From: Rhizobium sp. RCAM05350
Lineage (GTDB): Bacteria > Pseudomonadota > Alphaproteobacteria > Rhizobiales > Rhizobiaceae
Direction of reading: 5' to 3'
DNA: 64,000 nucleotides
Assembly (NCBI GenBank): GCA_024426085.1
Contig: CP087974.1
Coordinates: 2,766,001-2,830,000, forward strand
This document shows positions 31,492 to 41,814 of this stretch, in pieces; the first letter of the stretch is position 1; each line of letters starts with the position of its first letter. Both the position numbers and the translations under genes were made by a program. Under the pieces are notes generated by a model. That model was not told the origin of the DNA and did not search any database. It saw only the letters and a list, made by a program, of their open reading frames with translations.

Positions 31492-33441
31492 ATGTCTGCC
31501 AAAACCTATCCGATCCTGGAATCCGCCCAGAAACGTGCGCTTATTGACGATGCGACCTATCAGGCTTGGTACAAACAAAGTGTTGCGGATCCTGAAGCTT
31601 TCTGGGGCTTGCATGGCAAGCGCATCGACTGGTTCACACCCTTTACAAAGGTCAAGAACACCTCTTTCGAGGGCGATGTTTCGATCAAGTGGTTCGAGGA
31701 CGGCGTCACCAATGTCTCCTACAACTGCATCGACCGGCATCTGGAAAAGCGCGGCGATCAGGTGGCGATCATCTGGGAAGGCGACAATCCCTATGACGAC
31801 AAGAAGATCACCTATCGCGAGCTTCACGAGCATGTCTGCCGCCTCGCCAATGTGCTGAAGGCAAACGGCGTCAATAAGGGTGACCGCGTCACCATCTACA
31901 TGCCGATGATCCCGGAAGCGGCCTATGCGATGCTCGCCTGTACCCGTATCGGCGCGGTGCATTCCATCGTTTTCGGCGGTTTTTCGCCCGACGCTCTGGC
32001 CGGCCGTATCGTCGATTGCCAGTCGACCTTTGTCATCACGGCCGATGAGGGGCTTCGCGGCGGCAAGCCGATCCCGCTCAAGGCCAATACCGACCAAGCC
32101 GTCGAAATTGCCAAGCGTGGTGGTGTCGATGTTAAGTCCGTGGTCGTCGTCCGCCGCACCGGCGGCAAAATCGCCTGGTTCTCCGAGCGCGATATCTGGT
32201 ACCATCAGGCCGTTGCCAACGTCGAAGCGGATTGTCCGCCGGCGCAGATGAACGCGGAAGACCCGTTGTTCATCCTCTACACCTCAGGCTCGACCGGAAA
32301 GCCCAAGGGTGTGCTGCACACGACAGGCGGCTATCTCGTCTATGCCTCGATGACGCATCAGTATGTCTTCGATTATCACGAGGGCGATATCTACTGGTGC
32401 ACCGCCGATGTCGGCTGGGTCACCGGCCATTCCTATATCGTCTACGGTCCGCTCGCCAATGGCGCCACGACCCTGATGTTCGAGGGCGTGCCGACCTATC
32501 CGGATGCTGGCCGTCTGTGGGACGTGGTCGACAAGCACCAGGTCAATATCTTCTACACCGCGCCGACCGCCATCCGGGCGCTGATGGGCCAGGGCGACGC
32601 TTTCGTCACTCGCTCCAAACGCACGTCGCTGCGCACGCTTGGCTCCGTCGGCGAGCCGATCAATCCGGAAGCCTGGGAATGGTACTACCATGTCGTCGGC
32701 GACGGCCGTTGCCCGGTGGTCGATACCTGGTGGCAGACGGAGACCGGCGGTATCCTGATCACGCCGCTGCCCGGCGCCACGGCCTTGAAGCCGGGCTCGG
32801 CCACCCGTCCCTTCTTTGGCGTGCAGCCGCAGCTGGTTGATGGTGAAGGCAAGGTGATCGACGGGGCGGCCGACGGCAATCTCTGCATCACCGACAGCTG
32901 GCCCGGCCAGATGCGCACCGTTTATGGCGATCACGAGCGCTTCATCCAGACCTATTTCGCCACCTACAAGGGCAAATATTTCACCGGTGACGGCTGCCGC
33001 CGCGATGAGGATGGCTATTATTGGATCACCGGCCGGGTCGATGACGTGCTGAATGTTTCCGGCCATCGCATGGGAACGGCGGAAGTCGAATCGGCGCTGG
33101 TCAGCCATGATTCGGTGTCGGAAGCTGCCGTCGTCGGCTATCCCCACGATATCAAGGGACAGGGCATCTATAGCTACGTCACGCTGATGGTCGGCCAAGT
33201 CGGCACTGACGAGCTACGCAAGGAATTGATCGCCCATGTCCGTAAGGAAATCGGCGCGATCGCCTCACCGGACAAGATCCAGTTTGCCCCAGGCCTGCCA
33301 AAAACCCGCTCCGGCAAGATCATGCGCCGCATTCTGCGCAAGATCGCCGAGGACGATTTTGGTACGCTCGGCGACACCTCGACGCTTGCCGATCCGGCCG
33401 TTGTCGATGACCTGATCGCCAACCGCCAGAACAAGAAGTAA
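31492..33441 (+). CDS. acs: Acetyl-CoA synthetase
   Basis: AMP-forming acetate-CoA ligase. 649 residues, normal length and frame intact. P-loop [19 protein letters not shown] (about residue 263), acetate-pocket and adenylation motif [15 protein letters not shown] (about 410), hinge [19 protein letters not shown] (about 515), and catalytic-lysine motif [15 protein letters not shown] (about 600), where Acs is usually controlled by lysine acetylation. ATG at 31492 has GGGAGGAAA upstream. Distinct from prpE 2.5 kb to the left, which differs after the P-loop. Confidence 0.95.
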   Translation: MSAKTYPILESAQKRALIDDATYQAWYKQSVADPEAFWGLHGKRIDWFTPFTKVKNTSFEGDVSIKWFEDGVTNVSYNCIDRHLEKRGDQVAIIWEGDNPYDDKKITYRELHEHVCRLANVLKANGVNKGDRVTIYMPMIPEAAYAMLACTRIGAVHSIVFGGFSPDALAGRIVDCQSTFVITADEGLRGGKPIPLKANTDQAVEIAKRGGVDVKSVVVVRRTGGKIAWFSERDIWYHQAVANVEADCPPAQMNAEDPLFILYTSGSTGKPKGVLHTTGGYLVYASMTHQYVFDYHEGDIYWCTADVGWVTGHSYIVYGPLANGATTLMFEGVPTYPDAGRLWDVVDKHQVNIFYTAPTAIRALMGQGDAFVTRSKRTSLRTLGSVGEPINPEAWEWYYHVVGDGRCPVVDTWWQTETGGILITPLPGATALKPGSATRPFFGVQPQLVDGEGKVIDGAADGNLCITDSWPGQMRTVYGDHERFIQTYFATYKGKYFTGDGCRRDEDGYYWITGRVDDVLNVSGHRMGTAEVESALVSHDSVSEAAVVGYPHDIKGQGIYSYVTLMVGQVGTDELRKELIAHVRKEIGAIASPDKIQFAPGLPKTRSGKIMRRILRKIAEDDFGTLGDTSTLADPAVVDDLIANRQNKK

Positions 33442-33482
33442 AGCAGTTTCGAGCCATTCGATATCCGGATAGCTCGGATCAC

Positions 33483-33988
33483 CTACCGGGAAGAACAGGT
33501 TTTCGACTTGCGTCCGCCATCGTAGGGAGAGACATAGCCCGCCGACAGCATTTCCTGAGCCGGATTCCGCCCATCCGAAAAGCTGATATCGGCAACCACC
33601 CTACCAAAATACTTGTCGCCGGAAATGTGCGTTAGTTGGATTTCACCCTGGTCGCTGGTCAGGCTCGCAAGCGCTGAGCGTGCCTGTTGGCCGGCATCGC
33701 GCGTGGCAGAGCAGGCCGATTTCAGCTCCGGCGCATCGATACCGCTTGCAGCCGTACATAGACTTCCATGGTCTGTTGCGGCCAGGGTTTCGCCGCTACC
33801 AGGATCGTGTCGCCATCGATGACGCGGATGACTTCTGCGATCACCGGCCCGGCGATTTCGATTCGTTTGCCGGATTCGGAGGCATGCGAAGAAGCGGCCT
33901 GCAGGAGAGCTGTGAGAGTGGCGATAGGAAGTGGGATCGAGAGAAACATCATAAATAGGAAAATATACCGATCACGATGTGATTTCAA
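33483..33988 (-). CDS. Exported thermonuclease-fold (SNase) protein, frameshifted
   Basis: About 167 residues after repair. N-terminal signal or anchor (YIFLFMMFLSIPLPIATLTAL), then the SNase OB-fold: VIRVIDGDTILVAA, YVRLQGIDAPEL, and KYFGRVVADI. One extra base near 33733 breaks the RLQGIDAPE motif; the repaired frame runs to TAG at 33483. Staphylococcal nuclease homologues cleave DNA or RNA, but catalytic Arg/Glu positions were not fully verified here. Converges on acs with a 41-base gap. Confidence 0.75.
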
Positions 33989-34002
33989 CAGGAATTATTT
34001 CC

Positions 34003-34204
34003 TTAGAAATCGATCGCCTGGCCGTTGATTTCCCAGTCGCCAAAGCGTGATGGCTCAGCCCCCGCCGCGCCCGCCCAGTTCTTCCGGAAGATCGAGTGGC
34101 TTTTGCGTCTTGCGGCGTTCCTCGGCTTCGGCCAGTGCCCGTTTTGCCGCTGGTGAAAGAGGTTTGCGCGGCTCGACCGGCAAATTGTCGTTATCGTTCT
34201 GCAT
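34003..34204 (-). CDS. DUF1674 / SDHAF4-like small protein, frameshifted
   Basis: About 66 residues. The end, GGRGGAEPSRFGDWEINGQAIDF after repair of one extra base near 34066, matches the DUF1674 pattern GPEPTRYGDWE...DF shared with the mitochondrial succinate dehydrogenase assembly factor SDHAF4. The N terminus is hydrophilic (MQNDNDNLPVEPRKPLSP). Likely helps assemble flavinated SdhA, by homology only. ATG at 34204; the upstream in-frame ATG at 34252 is less likely. Divergent from htpX. Confidence 0.75.
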
Positions 34205-34281
34205 GCGAATTTCCACGAAAAAGTTGAAGAATGCGCCTAATGTCCCCATCATATAGGAAACCTTTGTTCAAGCGAAACCCG

Positions 34282-34297
34282 TGATTCACGTGAAACA
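34282..34297. promoter_or_regulatory. parS-like ParB site upstream of htpX
   Basis: TGATTCACGTGAAACA, one mismatch (position 3) from consensus. It is intergenic, 26 bases before the htpX ATG, 21 kb from oriC. Confidence 0.75.
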
Positions 34298-34322
34298 TCG
34301 GCAAACTTTGGAGACCTGACTG

Positions 34323-35282
34323 ATGAACCTGATGCGCACCGCGATGCTTCTGGCCTTCATGACCGCATTGTTCATGGCGGTTGGCTTCCTCATCGGCGGC
34401 AAGGGCGGCATGATGATTGCTCTTGTCATTGCCGCCGGCATGAACTTCTTTTCCTACTGGAACTCCGACAGCATGGTGCTACGCATGTACCGTGCACAGG
34501 AAGTTGATGAGCGCACGGCCCCGGAATATTACGGCATTGTTCGTGACATGGCTGCCAATGCCGGATTACCGATGCCCAAAGTCTATGTCATAGATAATCC
34601 GCAGCCGAATGCCTTTGCCACAGGCCGTAATCCGGAAAATGCCGCGGTGGCAGCGTCCACAGGTCTCCTGAACGCGCTGTCCTATGATGAAGTCGCCGGC
34701 GTTATGGCGCATGAACTCGCTCACGTGCAAAACCGCGACACGCTGACCATGACGCTGACCGCCACGCTTGCGGGTGCTATATCGATGCTCGGCAATTTCG
34801 CCTTCTTCTTTGGCGGCAATCGTGAAAACAACAATCCGCTCGGTTTCATCGGGACGCTGGTGGCAATGATCGTCGCGCCGTTCGCGGCAATGATCGTGCA
34901 GATGGCCGTCAGCCGGACACGCGAATACTCGGCCGACCGGCGTGGCGCGGAAATCTGCGGCAAGCCGCTGGCCCTAGCCTCTGCCTTGGCCAAGATCTCG
35001 AATTTCGCCCATCAGGTGCCGAATGCTGAGGCCGAGCGCAATCCGGCTACAGCGCACATGTTTATCATCAATCCGCTGTCCGGCGAGCGCATGGACAACC
35101 TGTTTTCCACCCATCCTGCAACGGAAAACCGCATCGCGGCACTGCAGCAGATGGCGCAAGAGATGCAGCCGGTCTCGACGCCGCCGGTCAGGGCTGATAA
35201 TCCCGTGCGCAAATCGCGCTCCGTGCCGCCGACAGGCTGGGGTCGCGGTGGTTCCGAACCACCGAAAGGTCCCTGGTCTTGA
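34323..35282 (+). CDS. htpX: Membrane zinc metalloprotease HtpX
   Basis: M48-family protease of the inner membrane that degrades damaged membrane proteins. 319 residues, intact. Two N-terminal membrane segments ([37 protein letters not shown]), zinc motif [10 protein letters not shown] (about residue 130), two further hydrophobic segments, and the third zinc ligand in [10 protein letters not shown] terminus is longer and proline/arginine-rich. Stop overlaps the rsmB TTG start. A parS-like site lies in its leader. Confidence 0.94.
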   Translation: MNLMRTAMLLAFMTALFMAVGFLIGGKGGMMIALVIAAGMNFFSYWNSDSMVLRMYRAQEVDERTAPEYYGIVRDMAANAGLPMPKVYVIDNPQPNAFATGRNPENAAVAASTGLLNALSYDEVAGVMAHELAHVQNRDTLTMTLTATLAGAISMLGNFAFFFGGNRENNNPLGFIGTLVAMIVAPFAAMIVQMAVSRTREYSADRRGAEICGKPLALASALAKISNFAHQVPNAEAERNPATAHMFIINPLSGERMDNLFSTHPATENRIAALQQMAQEMQPVSTPPVRADNPVRKSRSVPPTGWGRGGSEPPKGPWS

Positions 35283-36697
35283 CGTCTGACGATAATAAAG
35301 CTGCTTCGCATCCGAAACGAAACAATCGCCCTGCCCGTTCGCGCGGCGAAGGTTCGGAAAATCCGGCCTTTGAACGCAGCGACAAGCCCGGAATCCGGGC
35401 CAGGCAGGCGGCCGCGAAGATGCTCGCCGCCGTCGTCGATCGCAAGACCTCGTTGGACGGCATGCTGGACGCAGGCAACGGCAATCCGGTCTATCGCGAG
35501 CTCAATGAGGCCGACCGCGCGCTGGTTCGGGCTATTCTCAACTCGGCGCTCCGGCAATTGCCGCGCATCGAGGCGATGATCGACTCGCTGTTGCAAAACC
35601 CACTGCCGGAAGGCGCCCGGGCGCTCGATCATGTGCTGACGGTGGCAGCTGCGCAGATTCTCTATCTCGATATTCCCGATCATTCCGCCGTCGATCTGGC
35701 GGTCGAGCAGGCGCAGATTGATCCGCGCAACAAGCGCTTTGCCAGCCTCGTCAATGCTGTGCTGCGCCGCATGTCCTGCGAAAAGCAGGATCTGTTGGAA
35801 AATGTCGGTGAAAAAATCCCGGCAATTCCTGGCTGGTTCCACAAGCGGCTGGTCACTTATTACGGGGCCAGCGAAGCGGCCCGCATCGCCGATGCGCTTT
35901 TGACCCCTGCTGCTATCGACCTGACAGTCAAATCCAACCCCGAGGGCTGGGCGGAACGGCTGAATGGCCGCCTCCTGCCCACCGGTTCCGTCCGTCTCGC
36001 CGGGTTTTCCGGCGCGGTCCCTTCGCTTGAAGGGTTCGATGATGGCGAATGGTGGGTGCAGGATGCCGCTGCCGCCCTTCCCGCCAAGCTTTTGGTTCCC
36101 TCGCTGGCAAACGCGTCATCGACCTTTGCGCTGCGCCCGGCGGCAAGACGGCACAGCTCATTCTTGCCGGCGCTGACGTCACCGCGCTCGATCAATCGGC
36201 AAGCCGCCTCAAGCGTCTTCAAGGCAATCTTGCCCGATTGGGGCTGGAGGCGGCCACCCAGGAAATCAACATGGCCGATTTCCGCACCGAAGAACTGTTC
36301 GATGCTGCCCTGCTTGATGCGCCCTGTTCCTCGACCGGCACAATCCGCCGCCACCCCGATGTCCTGTGGACCAAGGGGCCGGAGGATATTGAAAAACTGG
36401 CTGTCCTTCAGGAGAAGCTGCTGCGCCATGCCTTGACGCTGGTAAAACCCGGCGGTCTCGTGGTCTTTTCCAACTGCTCGCTCGATACCCGCGAAGGTGA
36501 AGTTGTCACCGAGCGTGTTCTGGCCGATGGCCATTGCAGAACGGGTGCCGATCCAACCCGCGGACTGGCCCGGTTTGGAAAATGCGGTGACACCACTCGG
36601 GGAATTCCGCACCACACCGGCCATGATCGATCCGCAGGATGGTTTCGCCGGGGGCTTGGACGGTTTTTATGCCGTCGTCCTGCGTCGCAAGAATTAG
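35279..36697 (+). CDS. rsmB: 16S rRNA m5C967 methyltransferase RsmB, frameshifted
   Basis: Methylates C967 of 16S rRNA. About 473 residues. N-terminal NusB-like domain ([19 protein letters not shown]), then a SAM-binding domain with [32 protein letters not shown] (catalytic PC motif) and [11 protein letters not shown] (second cysteine). Slips near 36100 and near 36530 break it; repaired frame ends with [23 protein letters not shown] start at 35279 overlaps the htpX stop (TTGA). Order htpX-rsmB-heparinase-purH is a rhizobial arrangement. Confidence 0.9.
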
Positions 36698-36904
36698 CCA
36701 CTTCTCTGTCAACAGGCACATGACGGGCGTCAATTGACGCTCCGTGTGCCTTTGCCTAAACAATACGGGTACGATCCATAAAAGTTTAACGACTTTTCAG
36801 GCACGATCGTGGTCCTGGTAGTATCTGGTACGGACAGCAGTCATTCCGGTTTTCAATGCCGTATGAGGCCAGTCCGGGAGTAGGGAGACGCGCAGGCGTC
36901 GAAA

Positions 36905-38590
36905 ATGCAGATTTCAGACCGGCAAAGGCTTCTTTATCTGTATGCACGTGAGGGCTGGCGCCGGTTCTCGCGCCGGCTTGCCTTGGGTCGCAACACCGCA
37001 TTCCGCTTTACCGGAACGACGCCAGATCGCTTGATCGTCGCTCCGACGGATTTGCGCGCCATTGATCCCTTCGTTGCGCAGGAAATCCTGCAGGGCCGTT
37101 TCCCATTGGCCGGCCGCGTCCTTGACGCGGAGGGCGGATCTCCATTCGAGATGGATCTTCCATCGCATGAATTCGCCGTAAGGTTGCATTCCTTCGGTTG
37201 GGTACGACACATGCGTACGGTCAAGGAGGAAGATGCATTTGCGCATCTGCGCCATATCGTCAATGACTGGATCGTCACGCATGGGCGCTATATCGGCGGT
37301 ATCGCCTGGGAAGCGGATATCATTTCTCAGCGCCTGATTGCCTGGCTATCGCATTCGCCGATCATCCTGCGCAACGCTGAGCATCCGTTCTATCGGCGCT
37401 TTCTCAAAAGCCTCGCCTTCCAGGTGCGCTATCTGCGCCATATTACCGACACGACCTGCGACGGGGAGGCACGCTTGCGCGCTCGGATCGCGCTCGCCAT
37501 GGCCTCCGTCGCCATGCCGGCATCCGAAGCGGCGATCCGCAAAGCCGCTCGCAATCTCGATGTGGAGCTTGACCGGCAAATTCTCCCCGATGGCGGCCAC
37601 AGCTCGCGTAACCTGCGCACGGGTCTGGAATTGCTGATCGATCTGCTGCCGCTGCGCCAGACCTATGTCAATCTCGGTCATGAGGTGCCGGCCAAGCTAA
37701 TCCCGTGCATCGACCGGATGTATCCTGCCCTGCGGTTCTTCCGTCATGAGGGTGGTGAGCTGGCTCTATTCAATGGCGCCACCTCGACGCTGGCAAATGA
37801 ACTGATGGCGGTCCTGCGGTACGATGAGACCGCCGGTGCAGCCTTCAAGGCCTTGCCGCATCTTCAATACGAACGGCTTGCACACAACAATGTCGTTGTC
37901 ATCATGGATACCGGCAAGCCGCTGTCGCCGGAATTGTCGCGCACGGCGCATGCCGGCTGCCTGTCATTCGAAATGTCGTCCGGCCGCCACCGGTTCGTCA
38001 TCAACTCTGGATCACCAAAGTTTGCCGGCGAACGATTCCGCCAGCTGGCGCGTTCGACTGCAGCGCATTCGACCGTGACGATCAATGATCGCTCGTCGTC
38101 GCGCCTTTCACAGTCGGGTTTTCTCGGTCCCATCGTCACCGGCGGCGTCTCCAAGGTCACCGTCCGCCGCGAGGAACGCGCCGGCCAGCCGGATGCCGTC
38201 ATCGCCAGCCATGACGGTTACGCCCAGGTTTTTGGCCTGCTGCATGAGCGGGATATCAGCATCAACGGTCAGGCAAATGCGGTTCGTGGCCGCGACCGGC
38301 TGTCTCAGCCGGACGGCGCGGAACCGGCGGAAACTAATGGCGCCGTCGCCGTTGCCCGTTTTCATATTCACCCATCGATCAATATCCGACAGCACAGCGC
38401 CCATGAAGTCTATCTGAGCGCTCCGGATGGCGAAGTCTGGCTTTTCACTTGCCGTGATGCCGAGGTTCTGGTCGAGGAAGACATTTTCTTTGCTGATCCC
38501 TCTGGCGTGCGCAAGTCGTCGCAGTTGACCGTCACCTTCGCGGCGGCCGCACAGCCGGAAATCCAGTGGATTTTTTCACGCGAAGGGTGA
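36905..38590 (+). CDS. Heparinase II/III-like protein
   Basis: 561 residues, intact. N-terminal half is all-helical (EAEDIISQRLIAWLSH-type stretch EADIISQRLIAWL at about 140) like an alginate-lyase toroid; the C-terminal half, from about residue 350, is the heparinase II/III beta domain (HAGCLSFEMSSGRHRFVINSG; STAAHSTVTINDRSSSR). No signal peptide is seen, so it may act in the cytoplasm or be exported otherwise. Such genes near rsmB and purH are common in Rhizobiales; substrate unknown, likely an acidic glycan. ATG at 36905 preceded by GGGAGACG. Confidence 0.8.
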   Translation: MQISDRQRLLYLYAREGWRRFSRRLALGRNTAFRFTGTTPDRLIVAPTDLRAIDPFVAQEILQGRFPLAGRVLDAEGGSPFEMDLPSHEFAVRLHSFGWVRHMRTVKEEDAFAHLRHIVNDWIVTHGRYIGGIAWEADIISQRLIAWLSHSPIILRNAEHPFYRRFLKSLAFQVRYLRHITDTTCDGEARLRARIALAMASVAMPASEAAIRKAARNLDVELDRQILPDGGHSSRNLRTGLELLIDLLPLRQTYVNLGHEVPAKLIPCIDRMYPALRFFRHEGGELALFNGATSTLANELMAVLRYDETAGAAFKALPHLQYERLAHNNVVVIMDTGKPLSPELSRTAHAGCLSFEMSSGRHRFVINSGSPKFAGERFRQLARSTAAHSTVTINDRSSSRLSQSGFLGPIVTGGVSKVTVRREERAGQPDAVIASHDGYAQVFGLLHERDISINGQANAVRGRDRLSQPDGAEPAETNGAVAVARFHIHPSINIRQHSAHEVYLSAPDGEVWLFTCRDAEVLVEEDIFFADPSGVRKSSQLTVTFAAAAQPEIQWIFSREG

Positions 38591-38716
38591 CAATATCCCC
38601 GCAGGAGCGCTCATTGCCGTGACTGCGGTTTCTTCGCGGAGAAAGCTGTGTTAACGGCAGGCGGACATTTGCCGGAAGACCCTCCCGATATCCGGCGCCT
38701 ACCAAGGAGCTTGATG

Positions 38717-40328
38717 ATGGCTGTCGCCTCCAAGAAGATTCCCGCCCCGGATCAGGTCACTGTCCGCACCGCCCTCCTCTCCGTCTCCGACAAGACCGGG
38801 ATCGTCGATCTGCGCGCGCTGCATGACAAGGGCGTCCATCTGGTTTCAACAGGTGGCACGCACAAGGCGCTTGCCGATGCCGGCCTGCCGGTCACGGATG
38901 TCTCCGAACTCACCGGTTTTCCGGAAGTGATGGATGGCCGGGTGAAGACGCTGCATCCGGGCGTGCATGGCGGCCTCCTGGCGATTCGCGACGATGAAGA
39001 TCATGTCCAGGCAATGACCACGCATGGCATTACCGGCATCGATCTCGCCGTCATCAATCTCTATCCGTTCGAGGATGTTCGCGCCAAGGGCGGCGATTAC
39101 CCGACGACGGTCGAGAATATCGATATCGGCGGCCCGGCAATGATCCGCGCCTCGGCCAAGAACCATGCCTATGTCACGGTCATCACCGACGCGTCCGATT
39201 ATTCAGCCCTTCTCACCGAGCTTGGTAGCGGTGCCGCCACCTCCTTCGCCTTCCGCCAGAAGATGGCCGCCAAGGCCTATGCCCGTACGGCGGCCTATGA
39301 CACTGCTATCTCCGGCTGGTTCATGGAAGCTCTGGATACACCAATGCCGCTTCACCGCACGATCGGCGGCGTGCTGAAGGAAGAGATGCGCTACGGTGAA
39401 AATCCGCATCAGAAAGCCGGATTCTACATCACTGGCGAGAACCGCCCGGGCGTTGCGACCGCTACTCTGCTGCAGGGTAAGCAGCTCTCGTACAACAATA
39501 TCAACGACACCGACGCGGCCTTCGAGCTGGTCGCCGAGTTTCCGGCCCAAAAATCCCCGGCCGTCGCCATCATCAAGCACGCCAATCCATGCGGCGTGGC
39601 CACCGGCGCCACCTTGCTCGAAGCCTATGAGCGTGCGCTTGCCTGTGATTCCACCTCGGCTTTCGGCGGCATCATCGCCCTGAACCAGGAATTGGATGGC
39701 GCCACCGCGGGAAGAAATCGTCAAGCTGTTCACCGAGGTCATTATCGCCCCTTCAGTCAGCGACGTTGCCAAGGTGGTCATTGCCGGCAAGCCGAACCTG
39801 CGCCTCTTGATCACCGGTGCCCTTCCCGATCCGCGCATACCGGGCCTGACGGCAAAGACCGTCGCTGGTGGCCTTTTGGTGCAGACACGCGACAACGGCA
39901 TGGTCGAAGATCTCGAGCTGAAGGTCGTTACCAAGCGGGCGCCGACCGCCCAGGAGCTGGAAGACATGAAGTTCGCTTTCAAGGTGGCGAAACATGTGAA
40001 ATCCAACGCCGTTGTCTACGCCAAGGATGGCCAGACCGTCGGTATCGGTGCCGGCCAGATGAGCCGCGTCGATTCCGCCCGTATCGCCGGCCTGAAAGCA
40101 GAGGAAGCGGCACGGGCGCTCGGCTTGCCCGCTCCGCTGACACACGGCTCGGCCGTCGCGTCGGAAGCCTTCCTGCCATTCGCGGATGGATTGCTCTCGA
40201 TGATCGCCGCTGGCGCGACTGCCGTTATCCAGCCCGGCGGCTCGATGCGCGATCCGGAAGTCATCGCCGCCGCCGACGAGGCTGGCGTTGCCATGGTCTT
40301 CACAGGCATGCGCCATTTCCGGCATTGA
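38717..40328 (+). CDS. purH: Bifunctional purine synthesis enzyme PurH, frameshifted
   Basis: AICAR formyltransferase and IMP cyclohydrolase, the last two steps of IMP synthesis. About 537 residues. N-terminal cyclohydrolase: [40 protein letters not shown]-terminal transformylase: [37 protein letters not shown], and [22 protein letters not shown]. One extra G near 39709 breaks the frame after LDGATA. ATG at 38717 has AAGGAG eight bases upstream; a second ATG is one codon before. Confidence 0.95.
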
Positions 40329-40349
40329 CGCTAAGCCTGGAACGATCAC

Positions 40350-41783
40350 TCAGAAACCCGCCTCTTCGGCGGGTTTTTTTATGCGGGGTCTATTCGCCGG
40401 GTAAGGAGTACGGATGAGGATCAGCAGGCCGACGGCCAGAAAGACAACCAGCGCCATCATGCCGATGCGGGCCGAGCCGGTCATCAGCGTGACGGTGGCA
40501 ACGGAAGCGGGCGCCAGGAACGTAGTCGCCCGTCCGGACAGGGCGTGGATCCCGAAATAGCGGCCAGCCTCGTCGGCGCTGACACTGCGCGCCATGTAGG
40601 AGCGGGAGGACGCCTGAACCGGGCCGAATGCAATCCCGACCAAAAGGCCAAACACGATATAGGCCTTTTCCGCGGCGGTGCCGAAAAGTCCTCCGGCATC
40701 GGTTGTCGGCAGCGGCAACAGTCCGAACAGGGTATAGCCCGGCCCCGTCGAGACGATGCCGAGTGTCGCGATGGTGAGGCAGACCAGGCTGGCGGTGACA
40801 ATCACCTTCGAACCGAGTTTTGCATCGAGACGGCTAGCATAGAGGCAGCCACCGATGGCGACGACATTGAGGATGATGCCGTAGACACCGAGTTCGACCG
40901 TTTGCCAGGCAAACATGCTGGCTGCAAATGTGCCGCCCAGCGCCAGCAGACCGTTGACGCCGTCCTGGAAGATCATCCGAGCGATCAGGAACCGCAGGAT
41001 GCCGGAGCGGTGCCGTAGCTCCCCAATCGTGTGTCGCAGTTCGGCCAATCCGGCACGGACTGCGGTTGTGGCGGACATCGCTCCCTTGTGGGCGTCGGGC
41101 GTGAACAAAAACATCGGCAGGATGAAGACCAAGTACCAGATCGCCGAGATCGGTCCGGTAATACGAGCATCGGCGCCTGTTGCCGGGTCGAGCCCAAACA
41201 ATGGATCGAGCCCGAGAATTGTTTTGCCGGATTCCGGGCTTCCGGCCAGCAGTGCAACGACCGCGATCAGGACGATCATGCCGCCGAGATAGCCGAGCCC
41301 CCAGGCCATGTTGGAGATTCGGCCGATCTGGCTTTCGCCAACCAGCCGCGGCATCATCGAGTCATTGAAAACGATGGAGAATTCCGCTGCGATCGAGGCC
41401 AGGATGATGAAGATGAAGGCATAGATCAGCGACGAGCCGGGCGCGGCAAACCACAGGAGCGCCAGCGAGACGATCTTGATGACGGCGAAGAAGGCGATCC
41501 AGGGTTTTCGCGCGCCGGTCTGGTCGGCGATCGAGCCGAGGACGGGCGATAGCACCGCGATGACGATGCCGGAAATGGTCAGCGTATAGCCCCACATCGC
41601 CTGCCCATGGGCCGGGTCGTCCGTGAGCCGGGAAACGAAATACGGCCCGAAGATGAAGGTGATGATCACCGTGAAGAACGGCTGGGCTGCCCAGTCAAAC
41701 AGCATCCAGCCCCCAAGGCCGGCGCGCGATACTTTCGGTTCGTCGCCGGCCGGTGCTGTAATGCTGCTCACCCGATTCTCCAC
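40350..41783 (-). CDS. MFS carrier of the UMF1 (Atg22-like) family
   Basis: 477 residues with about 11-12 membrane segments; N-terminal [25 protein letters not shown] is the UMF1/Vps-like signature of this MFS group, and [16 protein letters not shown] follows in the first half. Transported compound unknown. The last codons run into the purH terminator; a single missing G near 40394 could instead end the protein at TPYPGE, which would be cleaner. ATG at 41783 (MENRVSS). The NAD-GDH gene ends 32 bases upstream. Confidence 0.82.
   Translation of the reverse strand: MENRVSSITAPAGDEPKVSRAGLGGWMLFDWAAQPFFTVIITFIFGPYFVSRLTDDPAHGQAMWGYTLTISGIVIAVLSPVLGSIADQTGARKPWIAFFAVIKIVSLALLWFAAPGSSLIYAFIFIILASIAAEFSIVFNDSMMPRLVGESQIGRISNMAWGLGYLGGMIVLIAVVALLAGSPESGKTILGLDPLFGLDPATGADARITGPISAIWYLVFILPMFLFTPDAHKGAMSATTAVRAGLAELRHTIGELRHRSGILRFLIARMIFQDGVNGLLALGGTFAASMFAWQTVELGVYGIILNVVAIGGCLYASRLDAKLGSKVIVTASLVCLTIATLGIVSTGPGYTLFGLLPLPTTDAGGLFGTAAEKAYIVFGLLVGIAFGPVQASSRSYMARSVSADEAGRYFGIHALSGRATTFLAPASVATVTLMTGSARIGMMALVVFLAVGLLILIRTPYPANRPRIKKPAEEAGF
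40354..40380 (+). terminator. Rho-independent terminator after purH
   Basis: AAACCCGCC and GGCGGGTTT form a perfect 9-base stem with loop TCTTC and a long T-run. It overlaps the 3' end of the convergent MFS gene as read. Confidence 0.9.
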
Positions 41784-41814
41784 TGCCTGTCTGCCCTGTT
41801 CAGGGCAAACAGTG